This document shows, piece after piece, positions 16,508-25,396 of a DNA stretch of 64,000 nucleotides; the stretch's first letter is position 1, and each line of letters opens with the position of its first letter. The position numbers were made by a program, and so were the translations under genes. This stretch comes from Bog-473 sp963787485 (GTDB lineage: Bacteria; Actinomycetota; Acidimicrobiia; Acidimicrobiales; RAAP-2). The notes below the pieces were generated by a model. The model searched no databases. It saw only the letters and a list, made by a program, of their open reading frames with translations, and was not told the origin of the DNA. The stretch lies in assembly GCA_963787485.1 (NCBI GenBank), contig CAWBDF010000002.1, forward strand, positions 434,001 through 498,000. Direction: 5' to 3'.

Positions 16508-17040
16508 ACTCTCAGCCGATGGTGACGCCGCGTGGTGACCGCTGAGAGTAGGCGTGTCCCGGGGTGCCTGCCCGAGCCAGGGCAGTTCGGAGGAAGAGGG
16601 TCGACCTGAGTGGTCAATGGGGTCCAGATGGGGAGATGGCGGCAAGTCGAAGTGCCAGGAAGGTGCCGTCTAGAGGAGTGGTGCGTGCTCTCGTCCTCGT
16701 CGGTCTCCTCCTGGGGCACCGGGTAAGGGGGCAGCGCCGCGCTTTTGGTCGCAGGGGTGACGGGCCCTCCGCCAACCAGTGACGTTCTCGGCGGACGGAG
16801 TGCCTCGCCGAGCCATCGGATGCTGCGGGGTCTTTCGGCGACGAGCTGACGGGAACCGCAGCTAGCTGTCGCCAACGTCGTCAACTCTTCTGTGCCGGTG
16901 TGCTCCCGCTCGGTTCGGTGTCAGGATGCGCGGCTGCAGACGCGGCCGAATGGTCGCTTACGGCGCAGCCGCGGAGCCGTCGTCGCGGCCCGAGCGGGCG
17001 GAGTGGTCAGGGTTTACACTGACACGGAGTTCGGGACGAC
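16508..17040. other. Gap upstream of the PPK2 leader, nothing recognised
   Basis: No supported gene was found. The region should contain the promoter for the leader ORF and PPK2. The PPK2 frame is open back to 16926, but the extra residues (Arg/Gly/Pro-rich) look non-coding. Confidence 0.4.
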
Positions 17041-17055
17041 CCGGGGAGGTTGCCG

Positions 17056-17154
17056 ATGAACGGGACGGGTCGCGGTTGGATGGCCGCGCCCTGGGTGCTC
17101 CCGGTTGCCGGCCCCAGGCGGCTCCTCTCCGAGGCCAGATCGCGCACCGTTTAA
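17056..17154 (+). CDS. Putative 32-codon leader peptide upstream of PPK2
   Basis: A short frame reads MNGTGRGWMAAPWVLPVAGP and ends at TAA 17152-17154. GGGGAGG lies six bases before its ATG, which is near ideal spacing and much stronger than anything before the PPK2 start. Its stop overlaps the PPK2 start as TAATG, so ribosomes could reinitiate on PPK2. It has two Trp and four Pro codons but no obvious regulatory codon run. Chance is possible. Confidence 0.4.
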   Translation: MNGTGRGWMAAPWVLPVAGPRRLLSEARSRTV

Positions 17155-17954
17155 TGGGAGGAAGCGGAGCAGAGCCTTCCGAAAAGTTGCGCCGCAAGGA
17201 GTACGAGGAGGAGCTCCGGCACCTGCAGGTCGAGCTCGTGCACCTGCAGCGCTGGATCGTCGAAGAGCGCGCCAAGGTGTGCATCGTGTTCGAGGGCCGG
17301 GACACGGCGGGAAAGGGCGGCGTCATCAAGCGGCTCACCGAGCGGGTCAGCCCGCGGGTCTTCCGGGTCGTGGCACTGCCTGCCCCAAACGAGCGTGAGC
17401 GCTCGCAGATGTACCTTCAGCGCTACATCCCCCACCTGCCCGCCGGCAGTGAGGTCGCAATCTTCGATCGAAGCTGGTACAACCGGGCCGGAGTCGAGCC
17501 GGTCATGGGATTTTGCACCCAGGAGGAGTCCGATAGGTTTCTCCAGCTCGTTCCCTTCGTCGAACAGGCGATCATCGACTCCGGAGTCATCCTGCTCAAG
17601 TACTGGCTCGAGGTCAGCCAGGAGGAGCAGACGCGTCGCCTGACGGCTCGCATCGACGACGGCCGTAAGACCTGGAAGCTCTCAGCGATGGACCTGGAGT
17701 CCTATGGCCGCTGGTACGACTACTCCCGGGCGCGCGACGCCATGTTCGCCGCCACCGATACCGAGACGGCGCCCTGGTATGTGGCCAACTCTGATGACAA
17801 GCGCCGGGCCCGCCTCAACATCATCAGCCACATCCTCGACACGGTCCCCTACGAGCGCGAGGAGGAGGCCCACGTCGTCCTGCCCCCTCGCCAGAAGAAG
17901 GGCGACTACGAAGAGCCGCACGCGCATCGGCACGAGGTGCCGATGAGGTTCTGA
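17154..17954 (+). CDS. Polyphosphate kinase 2 (PPK2) family protein
   Basis: A 266-residue PPK2-family kinase that uses polyphosphate to phosphorylate nucleotides. The P-loop reads VFEGRDTAGKGGVIKRLTE, the Walker B/lid region FDRSWYNRAGVEPVMGF, and the C-terminal EEQTRRLTARIDDGRKTWK and DYSRARDAMFAATDT are family hallmarks. The length (about 270) and these motifs fit class I, nucleoside-diphosphate-phosphorylating enzymes, but class cannot be proven by eye. The start is placed at 17154 because the domain begins nearby and a leader ORF ends there in TAATG. The 3' end lies two bases from the end of the convergent lipid-kinase gene. Confidence 0.88.
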   Translation: MGGSGAEPSEKLRRKEYEEELRHLQVELVHLQRWIVEERAKVCIVFEGRDTAGKGGVIKRLTERVSPRVFRVVALPAPNERERSQMYLQRYIPHLPAGSEVAIFDRSWYNRAGVEPVMGFCTQEESDRFLQLVPFVEQAIIDSGVILLKYWLEVSQEEQTRRLTARIDDGRKTWKLSAMDLESYGRWYDYSRARDAMFAATDTETAPWYVANSDDKRRARLNIISHILDTVPYEREEEAHVVLPPRQKKGDYEEPHAHRHEVPMRF

Positions 17955-17956
17955 GC

Positions 17957-19345
17957 TCAGGCGGGTTGCATGCCCCTCGCGAGGAAGACGAGATCACGCA
18001 GGTGCACGCCGCGAGACTGACGCCGGAGAGCGATCTCGATGTTGCCCTCCGGAACGAGCATGCGCAGCCCGAGTGGGTGGGCGCGGAAGGTCATCGGCGT
18101 CACCAGCTCGAGGGCCTCGCCGTCGACGCCTGCGTACGCCGTGCCCGAGCGGGATCTGATTTCGAACCTCTCACAGCTGAACTCAAAGGCGTGGCCGCTG
18201 TGTGCGCCCTGGCCGGCCAGGGCCAGGGTGAGGACCTCGGCGGCCTGCGCGCCGGTCGCCGCCGTCACAGCGAACACGCCGAGCTGCCCCGTGTCGAGAC
18301 GGAGGCGTTGGGAGGTGCTGGGCGACGGGGCGAGGACGTACGGGTTGTTCGACACCATGGCGAGGAAGGATCCTTCGACCTCGATCCCGTCGGGCGTCTC
18401 GAACTGCAGATCGAAGGGTTGCTGAGCCTGGCCCAACAGCTCGGGGAGCAGCTGCTTCGTGGTGGCGACCTTGGCCTCTCGGTAGCCCTCCTGCTGAACG
18501 ATGGTGGCGTAGACGCCGAGGGAGACGTTGTTGACGAAGAACCGGTCGTTCACGGTCGCATAGTCGACGCGGCGCTCGATGGCGTCGTGGAAGGCGTACA
18601 TGCTCCGGCGCGGGTCGCGACGGTCCAACCCGAGATCGAGGGCGAAGTGGTTCCGCGTTCCGGCGGACACGCACACGAAGGGAAGGTCGTGCTCGACGGC
18701 GATGGAGGCCACAAGTGCCTGTGAGCCGTCACCACCGGCCATCCCGAGGCAGTCGGCACCCCGGGAGATCGCGCCGTGCGCCAGCTCCGCTAGGTCAAGG
18801 CCACGGTCGAGCATCACGGTCTCGACCCCGAGGGAGGAGGCCAACTCCACCAGTCCGAACTTCTCCACCTTCCCGCCACCCGACCACGGATTACACAACA
18901 AGACCGGGTGCGAGGGTCGGGTGACGCGGCGCACCCGGCCGGCGGCCGTGGCCCGGAGACTCGCGACGAACGCGGCCCGCGCCGCCAGGACGGCTATCGC
19001 CAAGAGTGCGAGACAGAGCAGCGCCCGCACGAAGGATGCCCAGTCCTCACTCCCGGCCCCGAGCAACGCTGTGACGAGGACGGCCGCACCGACGACCATC
19101 CCGATGATGCCGAACCAGCGGCGTGGGGGTCGTTTCGTGATCGCCCACCACCCACCGGCGACACCGAGCGCGAAGCCGGCCGCCCCGGCAATAACGTACA
19201 CGCCGTTGCGAACCAGGAAGCCGAGCAGCGCGGCAGCGAGCAGGATAACCGCGACGAGCGAGAGCAGGGCGAGGCCGCGCGGTCGAGCCGTGGAGATGCG
19301 ACTGGCGTCAGCCACGCGCCGCCACCAGCTCCACATGCATGTCAC
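17957..19345 (-). CDS. Diacylglycerol-kinase-like lipid kinase with N-terminal membrane domain
   Basis: A 462-residue two-part protein. Residues 1-135 carry about four membrane helices (LALLSLVAVILLAAALLGFL, NGVYVIAGAAGFALGVAG, WFGIIGMVVGAAVLVTALLG, and ALLCLALLAIAVLAARAAF). The cytoplasmic DAGK/YegS-type catalytic domain follows: VLLCNPWSGGGKVEKFGL binds phosphate, GMAGGDGSQALVASIAVEHD is the GGDGS nucleotide loop, and AGTRNHFALDLGL is the P-G-T-x-N-D-x-A equivalent, with H in place of D. AGVDGEALEL near the end is the conserved D-G-E. It should phosphorylate a membrane lipid. Confidence 0.85.
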   Translation of the reverse strand: MTCMWSWWRRVADASRISTARPRGLALLSLVAVILLAAALLGFLVRNGVYVIAGAAGFALGVAGGWWAITKRPPRRWFGIIGMVVGAAVLVTALLGAGSEDWASFVRALLCLALLAIAVLAARAAFVASLRATAAGRVRRVTRPSHPVLLCNPWSGGGKVEKFGLVELASSLGVETVMLDRGLDLAELAHGAISRGADCLGMAGGDGSQALVASIAVEHDLPFVCVSAGTRNHFALDLGLDRRDPRRSMYAFHDAIERRVDYATVNDRFFVNNVSLGVYATIVQQEGYREAKVATTKQLLPELLGQAQQPFDLQFETPDGIEVEGSFLAMVSNNPYVLAPSPSTSQRLRLDTGQLGVFAVTAATGAQAAEVLTLALAGQGAHSGHAFEFSCERFEIRSRSGTAYAGVDGEALELVTPMTFRAHPLGLRMLVPEGNIEIALRRQSRGVHLRDLVFLARGMQPA

Positions 19346-19452
19346 GAGATCCTCTCGTGCTCACCTCCCCCGACCCACGGGAGCACCGTTGCCGTTCGTG
19401 CGTGGTCATGACCGTGCACCATTCCTTCGTCTGCTACGTGGCGGCATTGTAG

Positions 19453-19488
19453 GTTCGGGAACGAACAGCGTGACGTGTCCGAACGTCA
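19453..19488. promoter_or_regulatory. Two inverted repeats between divergent lipid-kinase and SulP genes
   Basis: GTTCG-GGAA-CGAAC (19453-19466) and TGACGT-6-ACGTCA (19471-19488) are exact inverted repeats five bases apart in the 162-bp divergent spacer. The second is typical of a dimeric regulator site. They precede the preferred SulP start at 19508 and could control either gene. Confidence 0.35.
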
Positions 19489-19507
19489 CAGATCGATCGG
19501 GGGCACG

Positions 19508-21199
19508 GTGAACGGGTCCTCGGGAATAGCCAGATGGATACCGGGGCTCGGGGTCGCCCGGACCTACGATCGGCGGTGGCTGCGGTCCGACGTCGTCGCG
19601 GGCGTCGTGCTGGCCGCCATCTTGGTGCCCCAGGGTTTGGCCTACGCCGAGTTGGCCGGACTTCCCCCCGTGACCGGCTTGTACACGTCCATCGGATGCC
19701 TCGTCGGCTATGCGGTCTTCGGGCCGTCCCGGATTCTCGTCCTCGGTCCGGATTCTTCGATCTCGCCCATGATCTTCGCCGCCCTCATGCCACTGCTGGC
19801 AGGTGGCGACGTGCACCGCGCCATCGCGCTGGCCGGGATGCTCGCCGTCATCGTCGCTCTCATCGAGATCGGGTTGGGGATCGGGCGCCTCGGCTTCGTA
19901 GCCGACCTGCTCTCGAGTGAGGTGCAGGTCGGCTACATGAACGGTCTCGCCCTCATCATCATCGTGGGCCAGTTGCCCAAACTCTTCGGGTTCTCGACGG
20001 ACGCGGAGGGCTTCGGTCCCGAGCTCAAGGCCTTCGTTCTCGGGCTCGATGGCACAGTCGGCGCGGCACTCGTGGTCGGCCTCGGGGTGCTGGCCATCTT
20101 GTTGGTGCTGTCCCGATTCACCAAGGTCGTCCCAGCGGTCCTCGTCGGCATCCTGGCGGCCACCGTCGTCTCTGCGATCTTCGACCTGCACGCGCACGGG
20201 GTGGCGACCGTGGGGACGCTCCCCAGAGGCGTCCCTCGGCCGTCGGTCCCATGGACAAAGGTCTCCGATGTCGGCCCTTTGATGGTCGCGGCCGTGGGCA
20301 TCACGCTCGTGTCGCTGGCGGACACGATCGCTACGTCCTCGAGCTTCGGGGCCCGCCGCGGCGAGGAGGTGGATCCGAACCAGGAGATGATCGGTATCGG
20401 AGCGGCCAACCTCGCCGCGGGCCTCCTCCAGGGCTTCGCGGTGTCAACCAGCGGGTCTCGCACTGCCGTCGTCGAGCAGGCGGGGGCAAAGTCCCAACTC
20501 TCGTCGTTGGTCGGTGCCGGCGTCGTCGTTTCACTGCTGCTGTTCTTCAACTCCTTGTTGGCCGACCTCCCTCAGTCCGCTCTGGCCGCCGTGCTAATCG
20601 CCGCCGCCCTCTCCCTGCTCAACCTCCAGGCCCTGGCGCGCTACTACCGGGTCCGCAAGAGCGCCCTGGTCTTGTCCGTGTTCGCCAGCCTCGGTGTGAT
20701 CGTGCTCGGGGTCCTGCCAGGGATCGTCATCGCCATTGCACTCGCCGTACTGCTTTTCTTCCGCCGCAGCTGGCAACCACACGGCGCAGTCCTCGGCCAG
20801 GTGGAGGGCCTGGAAGGGTGGCACAGCATCAAGCGGTACCCCGACGCGCACCAAGTCCCGGGGATCGTGGTCTATCGCTGGGAGGCTCCGCTGTTCTTCG
20901 CAAACTGCTCAGCCTTTCGGACACAGATCCGCCACGTCGTCGCCGACCGCCATTCGTCGTGGGTGGTCGTCCAGTGCGAAGCGATGACCGACGTCGACGT
21001 GTCCGCCGCTCAGATGCTCGAGCAGCTCGACCGCGAGCTCAACGCCACGGGCATCCACATGGCGTTTGTGGAGATGCGCACCCGGCTGCAGGATCTGGTA
21101 CTCCGCTATGGGCTGTTCGAGACGCTCGATCGCGACCGCTTCTATCCCACGCTCTCGGCCGCCCTGGCGGCCATCAGAGGGAGTGACACGGGCGCCTGA
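19508..21199 (+). CDS. SulP-family anion transporter with C-terminal STAS domain
   Basis: A 563-residue SLC26/SulP transporter for sulfate, bicarbonate or related anions. The family signature sits near the N terminus (ILVPQGLAYAELAGLPPVTG), and the second conserved block in GPSRILVLGPDSSISPM. About twelve membrane segments are followed by a cytoplasmic STAS domain from about residue 440 (GIVVYRWEAPLFFANCSAF, CEAMTDVDVSAAQMLEQL). The helix with ADTIATSSSFGARRGEEVDPNQEM carries the usual DQE-like region. GTG 19508 is preferred over GTG 19475 because a G-rich ribosome-binding site sits just ahead and the upstream GTG lies in an inverted repeat. Confidence 0.92.
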   Translation: MNGSSGIARWIPGLGVARTYDRRWLRSDVVAGVVLAAILVPQGLAYAELAGLPPVTGLYTSIGCLVGYAVFGPSRILVLGPDSSISPMIFAALMPLLAGGDVHRAIALAGMLAVIVALIEIGLGIGRLGFVADLLSSEVQVGYMNGLALIIIVGQLPKLFGFSTDAEGFGPELKAFVLGLDGTVGAALVVGLGVLAILLVLSRFTKVVPAVLVGILAATVVSAIFDLHAHGVATVGTLPRGVPRPSVPWTKVSDVGPLMVAAVGITLVSLADTIATSSSFGARRGEEVDPNQEMIGIGAANLAAGLLQGFAVSTSGSRTAVVEQAGAKSQLSSLVGAGVVVSLLLFFNSLLADLPQSALAAVLIAAALSLLNLQALARYYRVRKSALVLSVFASLGVIVLGVLPGIVIAIALAVLLFFRRSWQPHGAVLGQVEGLEGWHSIKRYPDAHQVPGIVVYRWEAPLFFANCSAFRTQIRHVVADRHSSWVVVQCEAMTDVDVSAAQMLEQLDRELNATGIHMAFVEMRTRLQDLVLRYGLFETLDRDRFYPTLSAALAAIRGSDTGA

Positions 21200-22086
21200 C
21201 CTCGGTGGAACAGGCCAACAACGCAGTCACCGGCCGAGGACTTTGGCCTTGGGCTCCAGACCCTGCAAGCATCTGGCACACGAGAGGTGAAGGCCAATAG
21301 CCCCAGCGAGGCATACGGAGAGCCGGAGCGCAAGCTGATGTTCGACGTCAATGTCCTTGTGGTTGCAGGGAGCACAGGACAGAAGACCGATTTCCCGGGA
21401 AGACATGAGGTAACTGACTGGATGTATCTCAGTTGATCGCGCCGTAGGTCCTGGGTCGCTATTGAGGTTGCAGCACCAGAGGTGCCCAGATCAGGCGGTT
21501 ACCAACGACGGCCCGGGTGCCCAGCCAGTCGGGTCACGGACACACTTTTCAGGGTACGGCCGAATGTTTACTCCCGCGAGCGGCCGAGATGCGTCCGCCA
21601 GATCGGGCGACGGCGATGAGAGCCGGTTAAATGAACAAGTGCCGAGTCGGCTTGCCTTTGTTGACGCTGATGCCGTTGATCTGGCCGATTGCAGAAGACA
21701 CCCGACGACAAGGGACGCTGCCAACGTCAGTACGCCCAACGGTTGATTCACACCTTCCCCCCAACCACCGGAGGGCCACCGTAGGGTGCCCCAGAACGTG
21801 AACAACCCAGATCGTGAAGAGGACCTCGAACCTCTCCGACCCGAACCTGTTCCACTTGGATTCCCGAATGCTTGGGACCAAATCAAAGGCGTCATTCCAG
21901 CGGAGCGGGAAGCCAGCTTTTCCTGCGAGCTCAAACCCCAGACTCATGAGCGCAGCCATCCCTTGAGCTGGGTGTCTACGATGTCTCGCGACAGAGTCGC
22001 TTATGACGCAACATCACACTTGAATAAGGGACAAGGCCGCGGAAATGCCGCACCTACCCTCCACCGGCGCACGAAAGGAGCGCACC
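21200..22086. other. Long weakly coding gap; possible broken small membrane protein on minus strand
   Basis: No intact gene is supported in these 887 bases. On the minus strand two overlapping frames look partly protein-like: RFEVLFTIWVVHVLGHPTVALRWL (within 21627-21959) and PLGVLTLAASLVVGCLLQSA (within 21491-21934). They could be the two helices of one frameshifted membrane protein, but no family is recognised. AAAGGAGCGCACC at the right end is the ribosome-binding site of the amidohydrolase gene. Confidence 0.3.
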
Positions 22087-23189
22087 ATGTCAGCAACGAA
22101 CTACGGCATCATCTCGGCGGATTCGCACGTGATCGAGCCCCACGACCTCTGGCAGGAGCGATTGCCGGGCCAGTTTCGCGACAGAGCGCCCCACCTGGTG
22201 CATGCAGAGGACAGTGACGTCATCGTCTGTGACGGCACCACGATGCCACCCGTGGGTCTGCTAGCTGGGTGCTACCCGCGGACGGTGACCAACGCCGAGA
22301 GGGTCGCTGGGACGACGACGTCCCGGTGGCGGCATACAACTCCGACGTGCGTCTCGAAGAGATCGGCCGCGACGGCATCGACGCGGAGGTGCTCTTTCCG
22401 ACGCTCGGGATGCGGATGTTCCCCATTGAGGATGCCGAGTACCGACGCGCCCTCTTCCGGGCTTACAACGACTGGCTCGCCGAGGACTTCTGCGCGCCGC
22501 ACCGCGACCGGTTCTTCGGCATTGCGATGATCGACCCGGTGGACATGGACGCGGCGGTCGCTGAGATCACCCATGCCCGCCAGAAGGGCCTCGTCGGCGT
22601 CATGATCCCGATGTACAGCGACGAAGAGAGCCCCTATTACGACACGCGGTACGACCCGCTATGGGCCGCCGCCGTGGACCTGCGGATGCCGGTGAACCTG
22701 CACCTCACAACCAGCCGTGTCAATACGAGCCGCTACACGAGCACGCTCCCTTCCCTCGGATCCATGATGGCGGGCGCCGGAGGGATCCAGACGATCCTGC
22801 TCGACCTGATCTCCTACGGCCTCTTCGACAGGTTTCCGGAATTGCGCATTGTGTCGGCCGAGAACGACGCGGGGTGGGCCGCGCACGTGATGGAAGCCGC
22901 TGACTACAACTGGCGCCGCATCTACCACTTCGGTGGCGTCAAGTCACTGCAAGAACCCAGCCACTACTTCCGCCACAACATCAAGATGACGTTCATGCGT
23001 GACCGCGCCGCGATTCTCGGCCGCGAGATCATCGGGACCGAGACGATCATGTGGGGTAGCGACTACCCGCACACGGTCAGCACATTTCCGAACTCCAAGG
23101 TCGTCCACGACCAGCATTTCCACGATCAGCCGGATGAGGTGCGTGACGCCATCGTGTGTGGCAATGTCCGGTCGCTCTACGGGATTTAG
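22087..23189 (+). pseudogene. Amidohydrolase-2 (ACMSD-like) family gene with one frameshift
   Basis: Metal-dependent hydrolase/decarboxylase of the TIM-barrel superfamily. The start (ATG 22087 after AAAGGAG) gives GIISADSHVIEPHDLWQERL, with the D-x-H metal motif. Near 22270 the frame shifts by one base; the second frame runs from REGRWDDDVPVAAYN to the end and contains VDAEVLFPT-type (IDAEVLFPTLGMRMFP), VNLHLTTS and TIMWGSDYPHTVSTFPNSK, the last holding the metal-binding Asp. Joined length is about 367 residues, normal for the family. Only the frameshift argues against function, and it could be a sequencing indel. It stands near the right end of the proposed island. Confidence 0.8.
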
Positions 23190-23308
23190 CCCGACCGCGG
23201 TTACCGCAGAAGATCGGCAACGACGCGTACTGACACATGCATCCCCTCACCTTCGGGTGCTATGCACAACGCTCATCGGCAAACGATCGCGTTTCGGAGG
23301 CGGCGATC

Positions 23309-25021
23309 TCACCGCATCGGTGCCGTCGCGCTGTCACGCCCGCTCCGCAGGACGCGACCCGGCGTGCCGCCTGTTGGTTCGCCATGTTCCACGATGGACT
23401 CACCATTGGCGAGAACATGACTGATCCCGGTGCTGTTGGCGAACAATCGGCTCGCGCCGCCCGGCAGGTCGTTGCGCGTTGTAATCGGTCCACACCCGAC
23501 AGTGCTCTCGTCGAACACCACAACGTCAGCCCATGAGCCAGCACGCAGCACGCCCCGGTCGCCGATGCCGTACAGATCGGCCGGAACCTGCGTGAGAAGG
23601 TGGACGAGCTCTTCGGTGGACACCACTCCGCGATCGCGCACGGCGCGCTCGAGCAATTGGGTCGTGTAGGCGAAGCTGTCGATCATATCGACGTGTGCCC
23701 CGGCATCCGAGGCGCCAATCACCAAGTGCGGGTCGCGCATCACTCGAACGCGTACCTCCCAGTCCGCCGTCGTATCGGGACACACGGGTCGGCCGAAACT
23801 CGTGCGGAGTCCGTCGACAACCACGATGTCGACAAGAGCGTCGAAAGGATCCTTCTCCTGCGAGCGGGCGATCTCCTCCACGGTCATCCCCTCGAACCGT
23901 CGGGTCTCGGGGGTGAAGCATTCGAAGATCACATATCGACCCCAACGTGCCAGCTCGGCGTACTGACCCTGCTGAGCGAGTCGACCGAGCTCTGCCCGTC
24001 GTCCCGGATCCGACAAGACAGCGAGCTTTTCGGACGCGGGAAGGGTCGTCAGGCTGTCCCACCCGGAGAGCATCTCGAGCACATACCCACTTGCGAAGTT
24101 GAGACGCGTGGCGCCCGGGACGGGGAGCGTCAGCCCGACCAGCCGGGCACCGGCCGATCTCGCTCGATGACCGATGGTGAGTTTGCCCTCAACCTCATCA
24201 CCGTTGCTCTCACCGGCACGGAGGATGTTCCAGATCAAGGGTCTCCCGGCGCAGAGCGACAGTTCGATCATCAGGTCGATGACGTCTTCGGGGAAGGCCG
24301 AACCACTGGTGTGGGGAGCCAGGCCGAGCGAGGTGCCGGTGAATTCGCCACACACCTCGGCGAGCTGAAGCAACTCGTCACGAGCGGCACGACGTGACGG
24401 CACGGGATTCCCGTCGGAGTCCGAATGCGCTTGCGCCAGGCTCGAGGAGAAGCCCAGTCCACCTGCCGTCAACCCCTGGCGGAGGAGGTGCTGCATTTTG
24501 GTCAGCTCCTCGGGTGTCGACTCGCGTTCGGTCGCTGCCTCGCCCATCACATACCGCCGAAGCGTCGAATGGCCGATCATGAACCCGATATTCGGTGAGA
24601 CGCGCCCCTCGATGCAATGGAGATAGTCGGCCGTGGAACTCCAGTCCCAGGAGAGACTTCGTTCCAGCGAGGTCAGGGGCATGCCCTCGACTCGCGACAG
24701 CATGCGCATCAGGTAATCGCATCCGTCGGGGGCAACCGGTGCCACCGTGAACCCGCAGTTCCCGGCGATCACCGTCGTCACGCCGTGAAGCGTCGACGGC
24801 GAGAGTGACGGATCCCAGAACACCTGCGCGTCGTAGTGCGTGTGCGGGTCTATGAACCCGGGGGCGACAACGGCGCCATCCGCCCAGATGGTCTGAGTCG
24901 CCGGTTCGTCCAACCTCCCCAACGCGACGATCTTCCCACCGCGGATCCCTACGTCGGCTCGACGACGCGGCCCGCCCGTTCCATCGATCAGCTGACCGTC
25001 TCGGATGGCGATGTCGAGCAT
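23309..25021 (-). CDS. N-acyl-D-amino-acid deacylase (D-aminoacylase)-like amidohydrolase
   Basis: A 570-residue amidohydrolase of the D-aminoacylase/dihydroorotase-like branch that hydrolyses N-acyl amides. The N terminus reads IAIRDGQLIDGTGG, and the metal site APGFIDPHTHYDAQVFWDP is clear. HGVTTVIAGNCGFTVAP is a family hallmark with the metal-ligand Cys. VIGASDAGAHVDMIDSFAY supplies the catalytic Asp, and the C-terminal GVLRAGSWADVVVFDEST is the beta-sandwich. GGAAAGG before the ATG at 25021 sets the start; the frame is open 24 codons further. The substrate could also be a D-amino acid derivative, hydantoin or similar amide. Last intact gene inside the island. Confidence 0.85.
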   Translation of the reverse strand: MLDIAIRDGQLIDGTGGPRRRADVGIRGGKIVALGRLDEPATQTIWADGAVVAPGFIDPHTHYDAQVFWDPSLSPSTLHGVTTVIAGNCGFTVAPVAPDGCDYLMRMLSRVEGMPLTSLERSLSWDWSSTADYLHCIEGRVSPNIGFMIGHSTLRRYVMGEAATERESTPEELTKMQHLLRQGLTAGGLGFSSSLAQAHSDSDGNPVPSRRAARDELLQLAEVCGEFTGTSLGLAPHTSGSAFPEDVIDLMIELSLCAGRPLIWNILRAGESNGDEVEGKLTIGHRARSAGARLVGLTLPVPGATRLNFASGYVLEMLSGWDSLTTLPASEKLAVLSDPGRRAELGRLAQQGQYAELARWGRYVIFECFTPETRRFEGMTVEEIARSQEKDPFDALVDIVVVDGLRTSFGRPVCPDTTADWEVRVRVMRDPHLVIGASDAGAHVDMIDSFAYTTQLLERAVRDRGVVSTEELVHLLTQVPADLYGIGDRGVLRAGSWADVVVFDESTVGCGPITTRNDLPGGASRLFANSTGISHVLANGESIVEHGEPTGGTPGRVLRSGRDSATAPMR

Positions 25022-25129
25022 TGCCCGCCTTTCCACGGTGACCAGCGTCCAGCGTGATGACACCGTGCGGTTCGCTGACCCCCTGAACTGCAAATCATTA
25101 CATGATTCAGCGCGTTGTGGTGGTCTTGC

Positions 25130-25295
25130 CTGTCAAAGCGGTAGAGCGCCACTTGTCGATGTACCCAGGACTTCGAGGCCCCGGTGGCGGCCGCCACCGC
25201 ACGGACCGAGCGACCCTCAACGAGCACGGCATCGACGCAGTACTTGGCCAGATCCATAGGACCGCCTCAGAACGAGTGTCCCAGAATTGCTGACA
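25130..25295 (-). mobile_element. IS481-like insertion sequence, terminal fragment
   Basis: A minus-strand frame from 25257 encodes MDLAKYCVDAVLVEGRSVRA then AAATGASKSWVHRQVALYR, the N-terminal helix-turn-helix of an IS481-type transposase. About 40 residues remain, and the DDE catalytic core is absent. The ATG lies about 20 bases from GTGTCCCAGAATTGCTGACA (25276-25295), which looks like a terminal inverted repeat. GTGTCCCAG recurs at 25300-25308. The element is cut off within the transposase gene, 30 bp from the attR-like repeat. Confidence 0.6.
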
Positions 25296-25326
25296 CATCG
25301 TGTCCCAGGAACTATGGAACCTCAGA

Positions 25327-25343
25327 CCATCGCCTCCACCAAA
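25327..25343 (+). repeat. Putative attR: copy of the tRNA-Ala 3' end
   Basis: An exact 17-bp copy (ccatcgcctccaccaaa) of 4706-4722 in the same orientation, without the rest of a tRNA gene. It lies between the IS481-like fragment and the end of the amidohydrolase gene. The interval between the copies, 20.6 kb, is a normal genomic-island size. Confidence 0.7.
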
Positions 25344-25396
25344 AATCCGGTTCGTGGCCTAACTCCACCCCTTCGTCACCACTCCTTCTTCAGGAG

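Noticed and set aside
16926..17153. Longer PPK2 with a 76-residue N-terminal extension
   Set aside because: The extension is Arg/Gly/Pro-rich, lacks the helical PPK2 N-terminal pattern and overlaps a better-signalled leader ORF.
18579..19511. 310-codon plus-strand frame over the lipid-kinase gene
   Set aside because: Shadow of the minus-strand kinase, which has complete motifs; the plus product is Arg/Ser/Pro-rich.
20251..21186. 311-codon frame inside the SulP gene
   Set aside because: Arg/Gly-rich shadow in another frame of a well-supported transporter.
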